A DNA stretch of 58,620 nt from Pseudomonadota bacterium (GTDB lineage: Bacteria > Pseudomonadota > Alphaproteobacteria > Acetobacterales > Acetobacteraceae): NCBI GenBank assembly GCA_021798915.1, contig JAJZBM010000017.1, positions 1 through 58,620 on the forward strand, given 5' to 3'. The position numbers and the translations under genes are program-made. The notes under the pieces were generated by a model that was not told the origin of the DNA, ran no database searches, and saw nothing but the letters and a program-made list of their open reading frames with translations. Shown one piece after another: positions 8,618-15,322 of this stretch; within the stretch, counting starts at the first letter, position 1; each line of letters starts with the position of its first letter.

Positions 8618-9423
8618 GACGGGTTTCCGCCCGCCGTGGCGGCGCCATCGGCGATGATCCGGTCGAATGCGGCCTTGAGCGTGGTTTCGCCGGCGCGGGC
8701 GAGGATCTCGTCCCGCGTTCCCGCCGCGCGCACCCGGCCTTGATGCAGGATGACGATGCGCGCATCCGGCCCGGCTTCATCGATGAGATGGGTCGCCCAT
8801 AAAACGCCGAGACCCTGATTGGCGCAAAGCCCACGCACATGATCGAGCAGGAATTGCCGGCTCGCCATGTCGAGGCCGACGGTCGGTTCGTCGAGCAGCA
8901 GCAGCGACGGATTATGGATCAGCGCCCGCGCGAGTTCGACACGCCGACGCTGGCCGCCGGAGAGCAGCCGCACCCGCTCGCGCCGGCGTGCGTCAAGCCC
9001 GACCCGGGCCAGCTCCTCACCGATGCGCCTCCGTGCCTCGCCATGCGGCATGCCGTGCAGGGCCGCGTGATAGAACAAATTCTGCTCGATGGTGAGATCG
9101 AGATCGAGGGTCGCTTGCTGAAACACCACGCCCATGCGCCGGAGTGCCGCTTGCGCGTCTTTCTGGAGATCGTGGCCGAAGACGCGGATCGCACCATTGC
9201 GGCTGTGATAAAGCCGTGTGATCAACGCGAACAAGGTGGTTTTGCCGGCGCCGTTGAGGCCGAGGAGGACGGTGAAATCGCCCGCGCCGACACGCAGCGA
9301 AACATCGCTGAGTGCCTGGCGGGCGCCGAAGGCATGGCTCAGCCCTTCAACGACCAGCGGCGGTGCCTCCGCTCGCGCTTCATTTGCCGCGCCGCACGCT
9401 GCCGCGACACGCTCACGGGCCAT
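8614..9423 (-). CDS. ABC transporter ATP-binding protein (PedB/LutE-like)
   Basis: This 269-residue ATPase has Walker A LLGLNGAGKTTLF, signature LLSGGQRRRVELARAL and Walker B SLLLLDEPTVGLD, followed by an H-loop His in WATHLIDEA. The domain is of the CcmA/ABC-2 class rather than the importer class, matching the adjacent permease. It overlaps the beta-propeller gene upstream by 11 nt and the permease downstream by 4 nt, so the genes are probably translated together. Residues 1-18 precede the ABC fold without a recognisable motif. Confidence 0.9.
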   Translation of the reverse strand: MARERVAAACGAANEARAEAPPLVVEGLSHAFGARQALSDVSLRVGAGDFTVLLGLNGAGKTTLFALITRLYHSRNGAIRVFGHDLQKDAQAALRRMGVVFQQATLDLDLTIEQNLFYHAALHGMPHGEARRRIGEELARVGLDARRRERVRLLSGGQRRRVELARALIHNPSLLLLDEPTVGLDMASRQFLLDHVRGLCANQGLGVLWATHLIDEAGPDARIVILHQGRVRAAGTRDEILARAGETTLKAAFDRIIADGAATAGGNPS

Positions 9424-10387
9424 AAACCACGCCCCAGGGCAGGTGTCCGACCGGCACCGATTTCGTCACCTTGAGATCCCCGACATCGATCACCGACATG
9501 TCGTTGCTGACCCCGTTCGCAGTATAGAGCGTCTTGCCGTCGAAGGAAAAATCCATGTGCCAGACACGCTGGCCGACGAGGAGGTATTTTTTCACGGCGA
9601 AGCTCGCGGCATCGACGACCGCGATACGATTGGCGGGGCCGAGGGCAACGAAGCCCCATTTCCCGTCCGGCGACAGATTGATCCCGACCGCCTGAATGGT
9701 CTCCGCGGGGACGCCAGGGATCGCGAAGGTGATGGTATGGATCACCTTATGGGTGGCGACGTCGATGATCGAAACATTGCCACCGACTTCAGAGGAAACC
9801 CAGACCTGACCACCATCCTTGGTGAAGGCTGCGAAGCGCGGGCGCGAGCCGACGAGAACGCTCGCGACCATTTTATGAGAGGCGGCGTCGATGAAATGCG
9901 CCATGCTGGTGGTCTCGGAAGTATTGACGATGGTTTTGCCATCCGGGCTGACCACCATGCCTTCGGGCTCGACCCCGGTCGGGATTTCCCCGCTTATTCT
10001 TCCCGCCGCGACATCGACGATCGACACCTCGTTGTCATCTTCGTTGGAAACGTAAAGCGTTTTTCCATCCGGGGTCAGGGCAAAAGTTTCCGGATCGGGC
10101 CCGCTTTGCAAGGTGCGGGTCACCGCGAGCGTCGCGATGTCCAGCTCCTCGATGTGATCGGCGTCGGACGTGCAGATGTAAAGGCTTTTGCGATCCTTGG
10201 CGAGCAACAGGCCACGCGGGCGGGCGCCGACCGGGATCGTCTTGACGATCGCGAGGGTGCCTGCATCAACCACCGTGATCGTGTTGTCCTTCTCATTGGA
10301 TACATAGAGATGATCCGCGCGCGCCGCGCCGGCGGCGGCGAGCAGATAGCAGAGCGCGATGAAGCCGCGTTTCAGTTGAGGTGACAT
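9413..10387 (-). CDS. Periplasmic YVTN-type beta-propeller protein (LutD-like)
   Basis: This 324-residue protein has a signal peptide (MSPQLKRGFIALCYLLAAAG, cleavage near ARA-DH) followed by repeated blades of the form LYVSNEKDNTITVVD, LYVSNEDDNEVSIVD and VWVSSEVGGNVSIID, about seven in all. This is the beta-propeller protein associated with PQQ-dependent catabolism. In Methylobacterium, LutD is the corresponding exported protein of the lanthanide transport cluster. The role here is inferred from that context: a periplasmic binding or chaperone protein working with the ABC transporter. It overlaps the binding-protein gene upstream by 16 nt. Confidence 0.85.
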   Translation of the reverse strand: MSPQLKRGFIALCYLLAAAGAARADHLYVSNEKDNTITVVDAGTLAIVKTIPVGARPRGLLLAKDRKSLYICTSDADHIEELDIATLAVTRTLQSGPDPETFALTPDGKTLYVSNEDDNEVSIVDVAAGRISGEIPTGVEPEGMVVSPDGKTIVNTSETTSMAHFIDAASHKMVASVLVGSRPRFAAFTKDGGQVWVSSEVGGNVSIIDVATHKVIHTITFAIPGVPAETIQAVGINLSPDGKWGFVALGPANRIAVVDAASFAVKKYLLVGQRVWHMDFSFDGKTLYTANGVSNDMSVIDVGDLKVTKSVPVGHLPWGVVYGP

Positions 10388-11613
10388 GTGCTCTCCGGCT
10401 GATCGACACCGAGCGTGTCGGTTTCGAAAAACTCGTGTAAAAATCCGGGCTGGGGCGAAATCGACACCAACGAGCGGGGATCGGCGAGGAGGACCGGCTG
10501 GCGCAATTGCCCGTCCCAGGCGCGGAAACTGAGGCGCTCGCCCTTGAACGCGGCGAGTTCGAATTTCGGGCTGCGCAAATAGGCGCCGATTACCGCGGGG
10601 TCGCTGCTATGGGTGCGGATGGCGGCCTCGCCGAAGGCACGCACCGCCATCCAGGCGCCGTAATCGCGTTCCGTCATCCAGCGATGGGTGGCGCGGAGAA
10701 AGCGGTTTTGCAACTGGGTCGCGCCGGTTTCATCATAAACCCGCGACCATGCCGTCGGCACCAGCCCCTGTGTTCCGGCGACCGGGCGGGCGAGGGTCGC
10801 GCGATAGCCGAGTTCATCGCCGAAATTGTCCTCCTCATCGGCGACGACCAGAAGATCGTAATCGACGCCTTGGGTGATATTGGCAACCTCGGTATTGACC
10901 TCGAAATGCCCGGTATCGGCGCGTTGTTCGGCGGGGTTGAAGCTCCATAGCTTGTCGGCGACGATCTTGATCTGAAATTTTTTCGCCGCCCTCCGCATGG
11001 CATCGGCATAGAGCTTGTCATCGGCGGTCTGTCCCGCGAGCAGCATGATCCGCCGCCAGTTCTTCACCACCAGATACTGCATCAGCGAATCGGCGAGCAT
11101 CGCGCGGCTCGGCAGAACATGCAGCACATTGCGCCGGCAGTCCTCGGCACGCAGCCGGTCATCGGTGTCGGCGGCATCGATCAGGGTCGCGCTGCGTGCC
11201 TCCGGCAGATCGGCGAGCTTGAGCAGCAGCGTCGCCGGAACGTCGGTGACGAACGCGCGCGCCCCTTTGCCGAGCCGGTCACGGAACGCCGCGATCACCC
11301 CGGCCTCATCGGGTGCGGCCACCGGATCGAGGGTGAAATCCTGGCCGGTGAAATGGCCGGTCGTGTTGTTGTCGGCCAGTGCCACATTGGCGCCGGCGAG
11401 ACCTTCATCGGCCGGTGGCTGGTCGAGGTAACTTTCGGGAAAGCTGCGTTTGACCGCGAGCGCGAGATAGACGAGCGCGATCGGCGCCGCCGCGGCGGCT
11501 GACGTCGCGCCTGGCGCCGGGCTCGGCGGTTGCGCCGGCTGATCGCCGGCCCAGGCCGGCCGGGCGAGGGTTGCGGCGAAAACCAGCGCGATCCGCAGGG
11601 CGCGGAAAACCAT
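10372..11613 (-). CDS. Periplasmic substrate-binding protein, PQQ-alcohol-dehydrogenase-associated ABC system (LutA/PedA-like)
   Basis: The start is ATG 11613, preceded by AGGAGGAG at 5-nt spacing; an in-frame GTG at 11634 lies inside this ribosome site and a repeat, so it is rejected. The 413-residue product has a signal peptide (MVFRALRIALVFAATLARPA) and a type 1 periplasmic-binding fold like LivJ. A shared feature of the group is an ADCRRNVLHVLPSRAMLADS segment. It heads the minus-strand operon binding protein, propeller, ATPase, permease, exported protein. The presence of an LivJ-type binding protein with an ABC-2 exporter-class pump is itself the mark of this family. Confidence 0.83.
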   Translation of the reverse strand: MVFRALRIALVFAATLARPAWAGDQPAQPPSPAPGATSAAAAAPIALVYLALAVKRSFPESYLDQPPADEGLAGANVALADNNTTGHFTGQDFTLDPVAAPDEAGVIAAFRDRLGKGARAFVTDVPATLLLKLADLPEARSATLIDAADTDDRLRAEDCRRNVLHVLPSRAMLADSLMQYLVVKNWRRIMLLAGQTADDKLYADAMRRAAKKFQIKIVADKLWSFNPAEQRADTGHFEVNTEVANITQGVDYDLLVVADEEDNFGDELGYRATLARPVAGTQGLVPTAWSRVYDETGATQLQNRFLRATHRWMTERDYGAWMAVRAFGEAAIRTHSSDPAVIGAYLRSPKFELAAFKGERLSFRAWDGQLRQPVLLADPRSLVSISPQPGFLHEFFETDTLGVDQPESTCHLN

Positions 11614-11623
11614 CCGTCTCCTC

Positions 11624-11679
11624 CTCTTGTCCACGGGCTCTTGTCCACGGGCTCGTGTCCGCGGGCTCTTGTGCGCGGG
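11624..11679. repeat. Four tandem 14-bp repeats in a divergent promoter region
   Basis: Copies at 11624-11637, 11638-11651, 11652-11665 and 11666-11679 read CTCTTGTCCACGGG (twice, identical), CTCGTGTCCGCGGG and CTCTTGTGCGCGGG. They lie between the divergent starts at 11613 and 11741; the first copy abuts the ribosome site of the binding-protein gene. They could be an operator array or a slippage-prone tract. Confidence 0.8.
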
Positions 11680-11740
11680 GCTGGCGCGTGTTCAGCATCG
11701 TGCTGCCAAGCTATGACATTGCATAACAGAGGGAGGCGTT

Positions 11741-12235
11741 GTGAACAAATTTTCGCGTCTTGGGCTGATTTGTCTGCTCGCCTTTTCCGGGCGTCAGGCA
11801 GTGGCCGCGGCGCCGCCGACGATCGCGGTGTTCGATTTCGCGCTGATCGATACCTCGCCGGCGCCGCCGAGTGACGCCGAGCGCGCGCGGCTGGCAGCCC
11901 TCGGCACAGAATTGCGGGCGCGCCTCGCGCGATCGGGGCGTTTTCAGGTGGTCGATTCCGCCCCCGCACGCCCCGCACTCGCCAAGCTGCCGGATATCAT
12001 GAATTGCAATGGCTGCGAGCGTCCTCTGGCGCGGCAACTCGGGGCCAGCGAGGCGGCCTATGGCTGGGTGCAGAAAGTGAGCGATTTGATCCTCAACATC
12101 AATGTCGTGATCGAAGATGTCGATAGCGGGCGCAAGCTTGCCGCCGGAAGCGTCGACATCCGCGGCAATACCGATGAAAGCTGGCGGCGCGGCCTCGATT
12201 ATCTGCTCGAGGAACGCATCCTCCCGACACCGTGA
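11741..12235 (+). CDS. DUF3280/DUF2380-like exported protein of the PQQ/lanthanide-type cluster
   Basis: The start is GTG 11741, with a GGGAGG ribosome site directly upstream. The 164-residue protein has a signal peptide (MNKFSRLGLICLLAFSGRQA) and then PTIAVFDFALIDTS, the opening of a small alpha/beta domain related to DUF2380/DUF3280 and to TolB-N/CsgG-like folds. A CNGC pair (INCNGCERPLARQLGA-like, here MNCNGCERPLARQLGA) sits near residue 90. Homologues sit beside the ABC transporter in ped/lut-type clusters, divergent from or joined to the binding-protein gene. The molecular function is unknown; it probably acts in the periplasm. Confidence 0.75.
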   Translation: MNKFSRLGLICLLAFSGRQAVAAAPPTIAVFDFALIDTSPAPPSDAERARLAALGTELRARLARSGRFQVVDSAPARPALAKLPDIMNCNGCERPLARQLGASEAAYGWVQKVSDLILNINVVIEDVDSGRKLAAGSVDIRGNTDESWRRGLDYLLEERILPTP

Positions 12236-12252
12236 CGGGGGGTGTGGCGCCG

Positions 12253-12290
12253 TTGACAGAAGCCGACTTTGCGCGACCATATCCCGGCCC
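12253..12290 (+). promoter_or_regulatory. Possible promoter ahead of the embedded ABC importer
   Basis: TTGACA at 12253-12258 is a perfect -35 hexamer. An acceptable -10 (CATATC-like, about 19 bp further) follows. It lies 95 bp before the binding-protein start. This rests on sequence inspection only. Confidence 0.3.
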
Positions 12291-12352
12291 GCTATGAGAG
12301 GCCAGGCGAGCGCCGGGATGAGGATCATCGGGCGAGGTCGGGAGGAAGCCGC

Positions 12353-13339
12353 ATGCTACGCCGCCGTGCCGTTCTGACAACCGTGGTCGCCGGAGCGATG
12401 GGGGCGGCGGCGCCGCGCCGCGCGCGGGCCGAGCCCTTGGTGCGCATCGGCGTGTTGCGATTCGGCTCGTTCTCCTGGGTGCTCGACGTCATCCGCCGCC
12501 ATGGCTTCGATGCCGCCGCCGGCGTCGCGCTCGACATTCGCCAATATGCCGGCTCGCCGGCGGCGCAGGTGGCCCTGCAAGCGGGCGAGGTCGATGTCAT
12601 CCTGCAGGACTGGCTATGGGTCGCGCGGCAGCGGAGCGGCGGCGCGGATTGGAGCTTCATACCGTTTTCCAGTGCGCTCGGCAGCGTGATCGTGCCCGGC
12701 GACAAGCCGATCCGGACGCTTCCCGATCTCGCCGGCCAGCGGCTCGGTGTCGCGGGCAGCGCGCTCGACAAGAGCTGGCTCATTCTGCGCGCCTATGCCG
12801 AGCGGCACGATCATCTCGATCTCGCCCATGCGACGCGGCCGAGTTTCGGCGCCCCGGCGCTGCTCGGCGAGGAACTGCGGAGCGGCCGCCTCGACGCCGC
12901 ACTCACCTTCTGGCCCTTCGCCGCCCGCGCCGAGGCGGCCGGCATGCGCCGGGTGTTGGCGATGGAAACCGCGGTCGCCGGGCTCGGCATCGCGCCGGAA
13001 GTGCCGTTCGTTGGCTATGTTTTTGCAACGCGCTGGGCGAAGGCTCAACGCGGCGGGCTCGATGGCTTCGTCGCAGCCACGGCCAAAGCGCAGGCGCTGC
13101 TCGCGACATCGGATTCCGAATGGGAGACGCTCGCGCCCCTGACGGGGGCCGCGAACGCGGCTGAACTCGTGCATCTGCGCGATGCCTACCGCGCCGGCAT
13201 CCCGCGTCTTTCGCCCGCCGCAACCGAGGATGCCGCCGCCGCCCTGTTTCGGGTGCTCGCCGCGACCGGCGGCCCGGCCCTGGTCGGCGAGGCCAAGGTT
13301 CTGGCGCCGGGCACGTTCTGGCAGACGGGGCTCTCCTGA
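12353..13339 (+). CDS. NMT1/SsuA-type ABC substrate-binding protein
   Basis: The start is ATG 12353, with GGAGGAA 6 nt upstream. The 328-residue product begins MLRRRAVLTTVVAGAMGAAA, a Tat-like or long Sec signal ending near ARA-EP. The mature protein is a type 2 periplasmic-binding fold of the nitrate/sulfonate/taurine/thiamine-precursor group, with RIGVLRFGSFSWVLDVIRRH early, VALQAGEVDVILQDW and GVAGSALDKSWL. With the permease and ATPase that follow it forms a complete importer. The cargo is not evident. The setting inside a PQQ/lanthanide-type cluster suggests a small organic compound, perhaps the alcohol-oxidation substrate, a cofactor precursor or a metal-binding compound. Confidence 0.83.
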   Translation: MLRRRAVLTTVVAGAMGAAAPRRARAEPLVRIGVLRFGSFSWVLDVIRRHGFDAAAGVALDIRQYAGSPAAQVALQAGEVDVILQDWLWVARQRSGGADWSFIPFSSALGSVIVPGDKPIRTLPDLAGQRLGVAGSALDKSWLILRAYAERHDHLDLAHATRPSFGAPALLGEELRSGRLDAALTFWPFAARAEAAGMRRVLAMETAVAGLGIAPEVPFVGYVFATRWAKAQRGGLDGFVAATAKAQALLATSDSEWETLAPLTGAANAAELVHLRDAYRAGIPRLSPAATEDAAAALFRVLAATGGPALVGEAKVLAPGTFWQTGLS

Positions 13340-13401
13340 ACCGGGTTTCGGCCAGCGCGCGCCTCGCCTCGATCGTCGTTTTCCTGCTGGTCTGGGAAGC
13401 G

Positions 13402-14082
13402 GTGGCGTGGCTGGCCGGGAGCCGATTGCTGCCGCCCGCCTCGCATGTGGTGCGGGCGATGCTGGATTTGGCGCTGCATGGTGACCTTCTCGTCAATCTC
13501 GGCATCACCCTGCTCCGCGTCGCCGGCGCTTTCGTGCTGGCGATGGTGGTCGGCTCGGCGATCGGTATGGCGCTCGGGATTTGGCGCCGGCTCGATCTCG
13601 CTTTCGATAGCTGGCTCACGATTTTGCTCAACCTGCCGGCGCTGGTCTCGATCATGCTGATGTATGTGTGGTTCGGCCTGAACGAGCCGACCGCAATCAT
13701 CGCCGTCGCCCTCAATAAGCTGCCGTCGACAGCAGTGACGCTGCGCGAGGGCGCGCGCGCCCTCGATCGCAGCCTGCTCGAAATGGCGCGCTGCTATCGC
13801 ATGGGACGTTGGGCGGTGCTGCGCCATGTCATCCTGCCGCAACTGACGCCGTATTTCTTTGCCGCCGCGCGGTCTGGCCTCGCGATCATCTGGAAGATCG
13901 TACTGGTGGTGGAATTGCTCGGCCGCAGCGACGGCGTCGGCTTCGCGATCGAGCAATATTTTCAACTCTTCGATGTCACCGCCATCCTCGCCTATACCCT
14001 GGCCTTCATCCTGGTCGTGCAGGCCATCGAATGGGGAGGGTGGCAGCCTTTGGAGCATTGGACCAATCGGTGGCGGCGGTGA
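13402..14082 (+). CDS. ABC importer permease, SsuC/TauC type (5' end uncertain)
   Basis: This inner-membrane permease has about six helices and the EAA-type loop ALDRSLLEMARCYRMGRWAVLRHVILPQL, condensed here to its core EMARCYRMGRWAVL, which contacts the ATPase. From GTG 13402 it is 226 residues. The open frame continues upstream without a stop to the end of the preceding gene, and the first membrane helix (IVVFLLVWEAVAWLAG) lies mostly before 13402. The real start is therefore probably around 13336, where only a CTG overlapping the previous TGA is available. It overlaps the ATPase gene by GTGA at 14079-14082. Confidence 0.83.
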   Translation: MAWLAGSRLLPPASHVVRAMLDLALHGDLLVNLGITLLRVAGAFVLAMVVGSAIGMALGIWRRLDLAFDSWLTILLNLPALVSIMLMYVWFGLNEPTAIIAVALNKLPSTAVTLREGARALDRSLLEMARCYRMGRWAVLRHVILPQLTPYFFAAARSGLAIIWKIVLVVELLGRSDGVGFAIEQYFQLFDVTAILAYTLAFILVVQAIEWGGWQPLEHWTNRWRR

Positions 14083-14837
14083 TTCTCGAGGTCACGATCC
14101 GGCGCAAGACATTTCCGGGCACGCGCGAGCCGGTGCTCGCCGATCTCGCTTTCGCGCTCGGCGCGCAGGAGATCGTCGCGCTCGTCGGGCCCTCGGGCTG
14201 CGGCAAGACGACGCTGTTGCGGTTGATCGCCGGCCTCGATCAAGCCTTCGATGGCAAGATCGTGTGGCCGAGCCAGAATGCGCCGAGCCAGGATGGGCAG
14301 GCACCGTCGGGAGACGCGCCCCCGCGCCTCGGGATGGTGTTTCAGGAGCCGCGGCTGCTGCCCTGGCGGACGGTTTGGCAGAATCTGGCGCTGGTTTTAC
14401 CGCCGGGGCAGGAGGCGGCGGCGGCGGCGCTGCTCGAGCGGCTTGGCCTCTGGGCCGAGCGTGATTCCTACCCTAGCCGGATCTCGCTCGGCATGGCGCG
14501 CCGGGTTGCGATTGCCCGCGCTTTCGCGGTCGCGCCGGCCTTGGTGCTGCTCGATGAGCCCTTCGCTTCACTGGACGCGAGCAATGCCGAACTCGGCCGC
14601 GCCGTGCTGCTGGACGCCTGGGCAGCGCGGCCGACGGCGGCGCTTCTGGTGACGCACGATCTGACCGATGCCGCCGCTCTCGCCGATCGTGTGCTGATGC
14701 TGGCGGGAAGGCCGGCGCGCATCGTCGCCGATATCCCGATCGCCGCAAGCGAGCGGCGCGGCGACCGGACGAGTGTCGCACAGCTCGCCGCGCACTTGCG
14801 CGATATTCAGGAAAAGAGCGTTATTTCAGACTCTTGA
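14079..14837 (+). CDS. ABC importer ATPase, SsuB/TauB type
   Basis: This 252-residue ATPase starts at GTG 14079 inside the stop of the permease gene. Walker A is ALVGPSGCGKTTLLRLIAGL, Walker B LVLLDEPFASLD, H-loop LLVTHDLTDA. The signature is ISLGMARRVAIARAF in place of LSGGMRQRVAIARAL, so the first Ser-Gly-Gly is ISLGM, a mild deviation. It completes the importer begun at 12353. The 3' end overlaps the convergent cytochrome c gene by 17 nt, leaving no room for a terminator between them. Confidence 0.88.
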   Translation: MILEVTIRRKTFPGTREPVLADLAFALGAQEIVALVGPSGCGKTTLLRLIAGLDQAFDGKIVWPSQNAPSQDGQAPSGDAPPRLGMVFQEPRLLPWRTVWQNLALVLPPGQEAAAAALLERLGLWAERDSYPSRISLGMARRVAIARAFAVAPALVLLDEPFASLDASNAELGRAVLLDAWAARPTAALLVTHDLTDAAALADRVLMLAGRPARIVADIPIAASERRGDRTSVAQLAAHLRDIQEKSVISDS

Positions 14838-15198
14838 GGTAAGCGATCACGTTCTGGCGGTCGGCCGCGTTGGGAAGGCCGGGGAAAATCATCTTGGTGC
14901 CGGAAATCATCGCCCGCGGGTTGGTGAGCCATTTATCGAGCGAGGCATCATCCCAGGTGATGTGTGAGTCCTTCATGCCGGCGGAAAACGTATAATTCGG
15001 CACTTCCGCGGCGGGTTGGCCGGCGACGTTCCAGAGACTCGGGCCAAGCTTGTTCACGCCTTTTTCCGGCGAATGGCAGAGGGCGCATTTCTGTTGAAAC
15101 AGGGTTTTGCCGGCGGCGGCGTCGCCATCCGCATGCGCGATGGGCGCCAAGGCCAGCGTGCCCAGGGCGAGGGTCGCGGCCGCGATCAACCGATGCAT
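14821..15198 (-). CDS. Small periplasmic c-type cytochrome (class I)
   Basis: The start is ATG 15198, preceded by AAGGAGAA; upstream in-frame codons give an implausible N-terminus. The 125-residue protein has a signal peptide (MHRLIAAATLALGTLALAPI, cut after AHA), the haem site CALCH, and a distal Met in SGTKMIFPGL. The form matches mitochondrial/bacterial cytochrome c of about 100 residues, which often accepts electrons from periplasmic dehydrogenases. Placement between an importer and a TonB receptor of a PQQ-type cluster suggests that it belongs to an alcohol-oxidation chain; its donor is not in the window. Confidence 0.88.
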   Translation of the reverse strand: MHRLIAAATLALGTLALAPIAHADGDAAAGKTLFQQKCALCHSPEKGVNKLGPSLWNVAGQPAAEVPNYTFSAGMKDSHITWDDASLDKWLTNPRAMISGTKMIFPGLPNAADRQNVIAYLKSLK

Positions 15199-15322
15199 CG
15201 TGTTCTCCTTCGATAGAAGACTAAATTGGGTCTGTTTATCAAAGCCATGCGTCGAGTTCATCGACACGGCCGGAGTATAGGAACACCGGCGCGCGCTTGT
15301 CGAGGCGGCGCTTCCGCCAGGC

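Noticed and set aside
11624-11679. CRISPR or integron array
   Set aside because: Only four 14-bp copies with no spacers between them; no cas or integrase gene nearby.
12353-14837. Naming the importer as taurine (TauABC) or alkanesulfonate (SsuABC)
   Set aside because: The binding-protein family is too broad, and no taurine dioxygenase or monooxygenase gene is adjacent, so only the transporter class is given.
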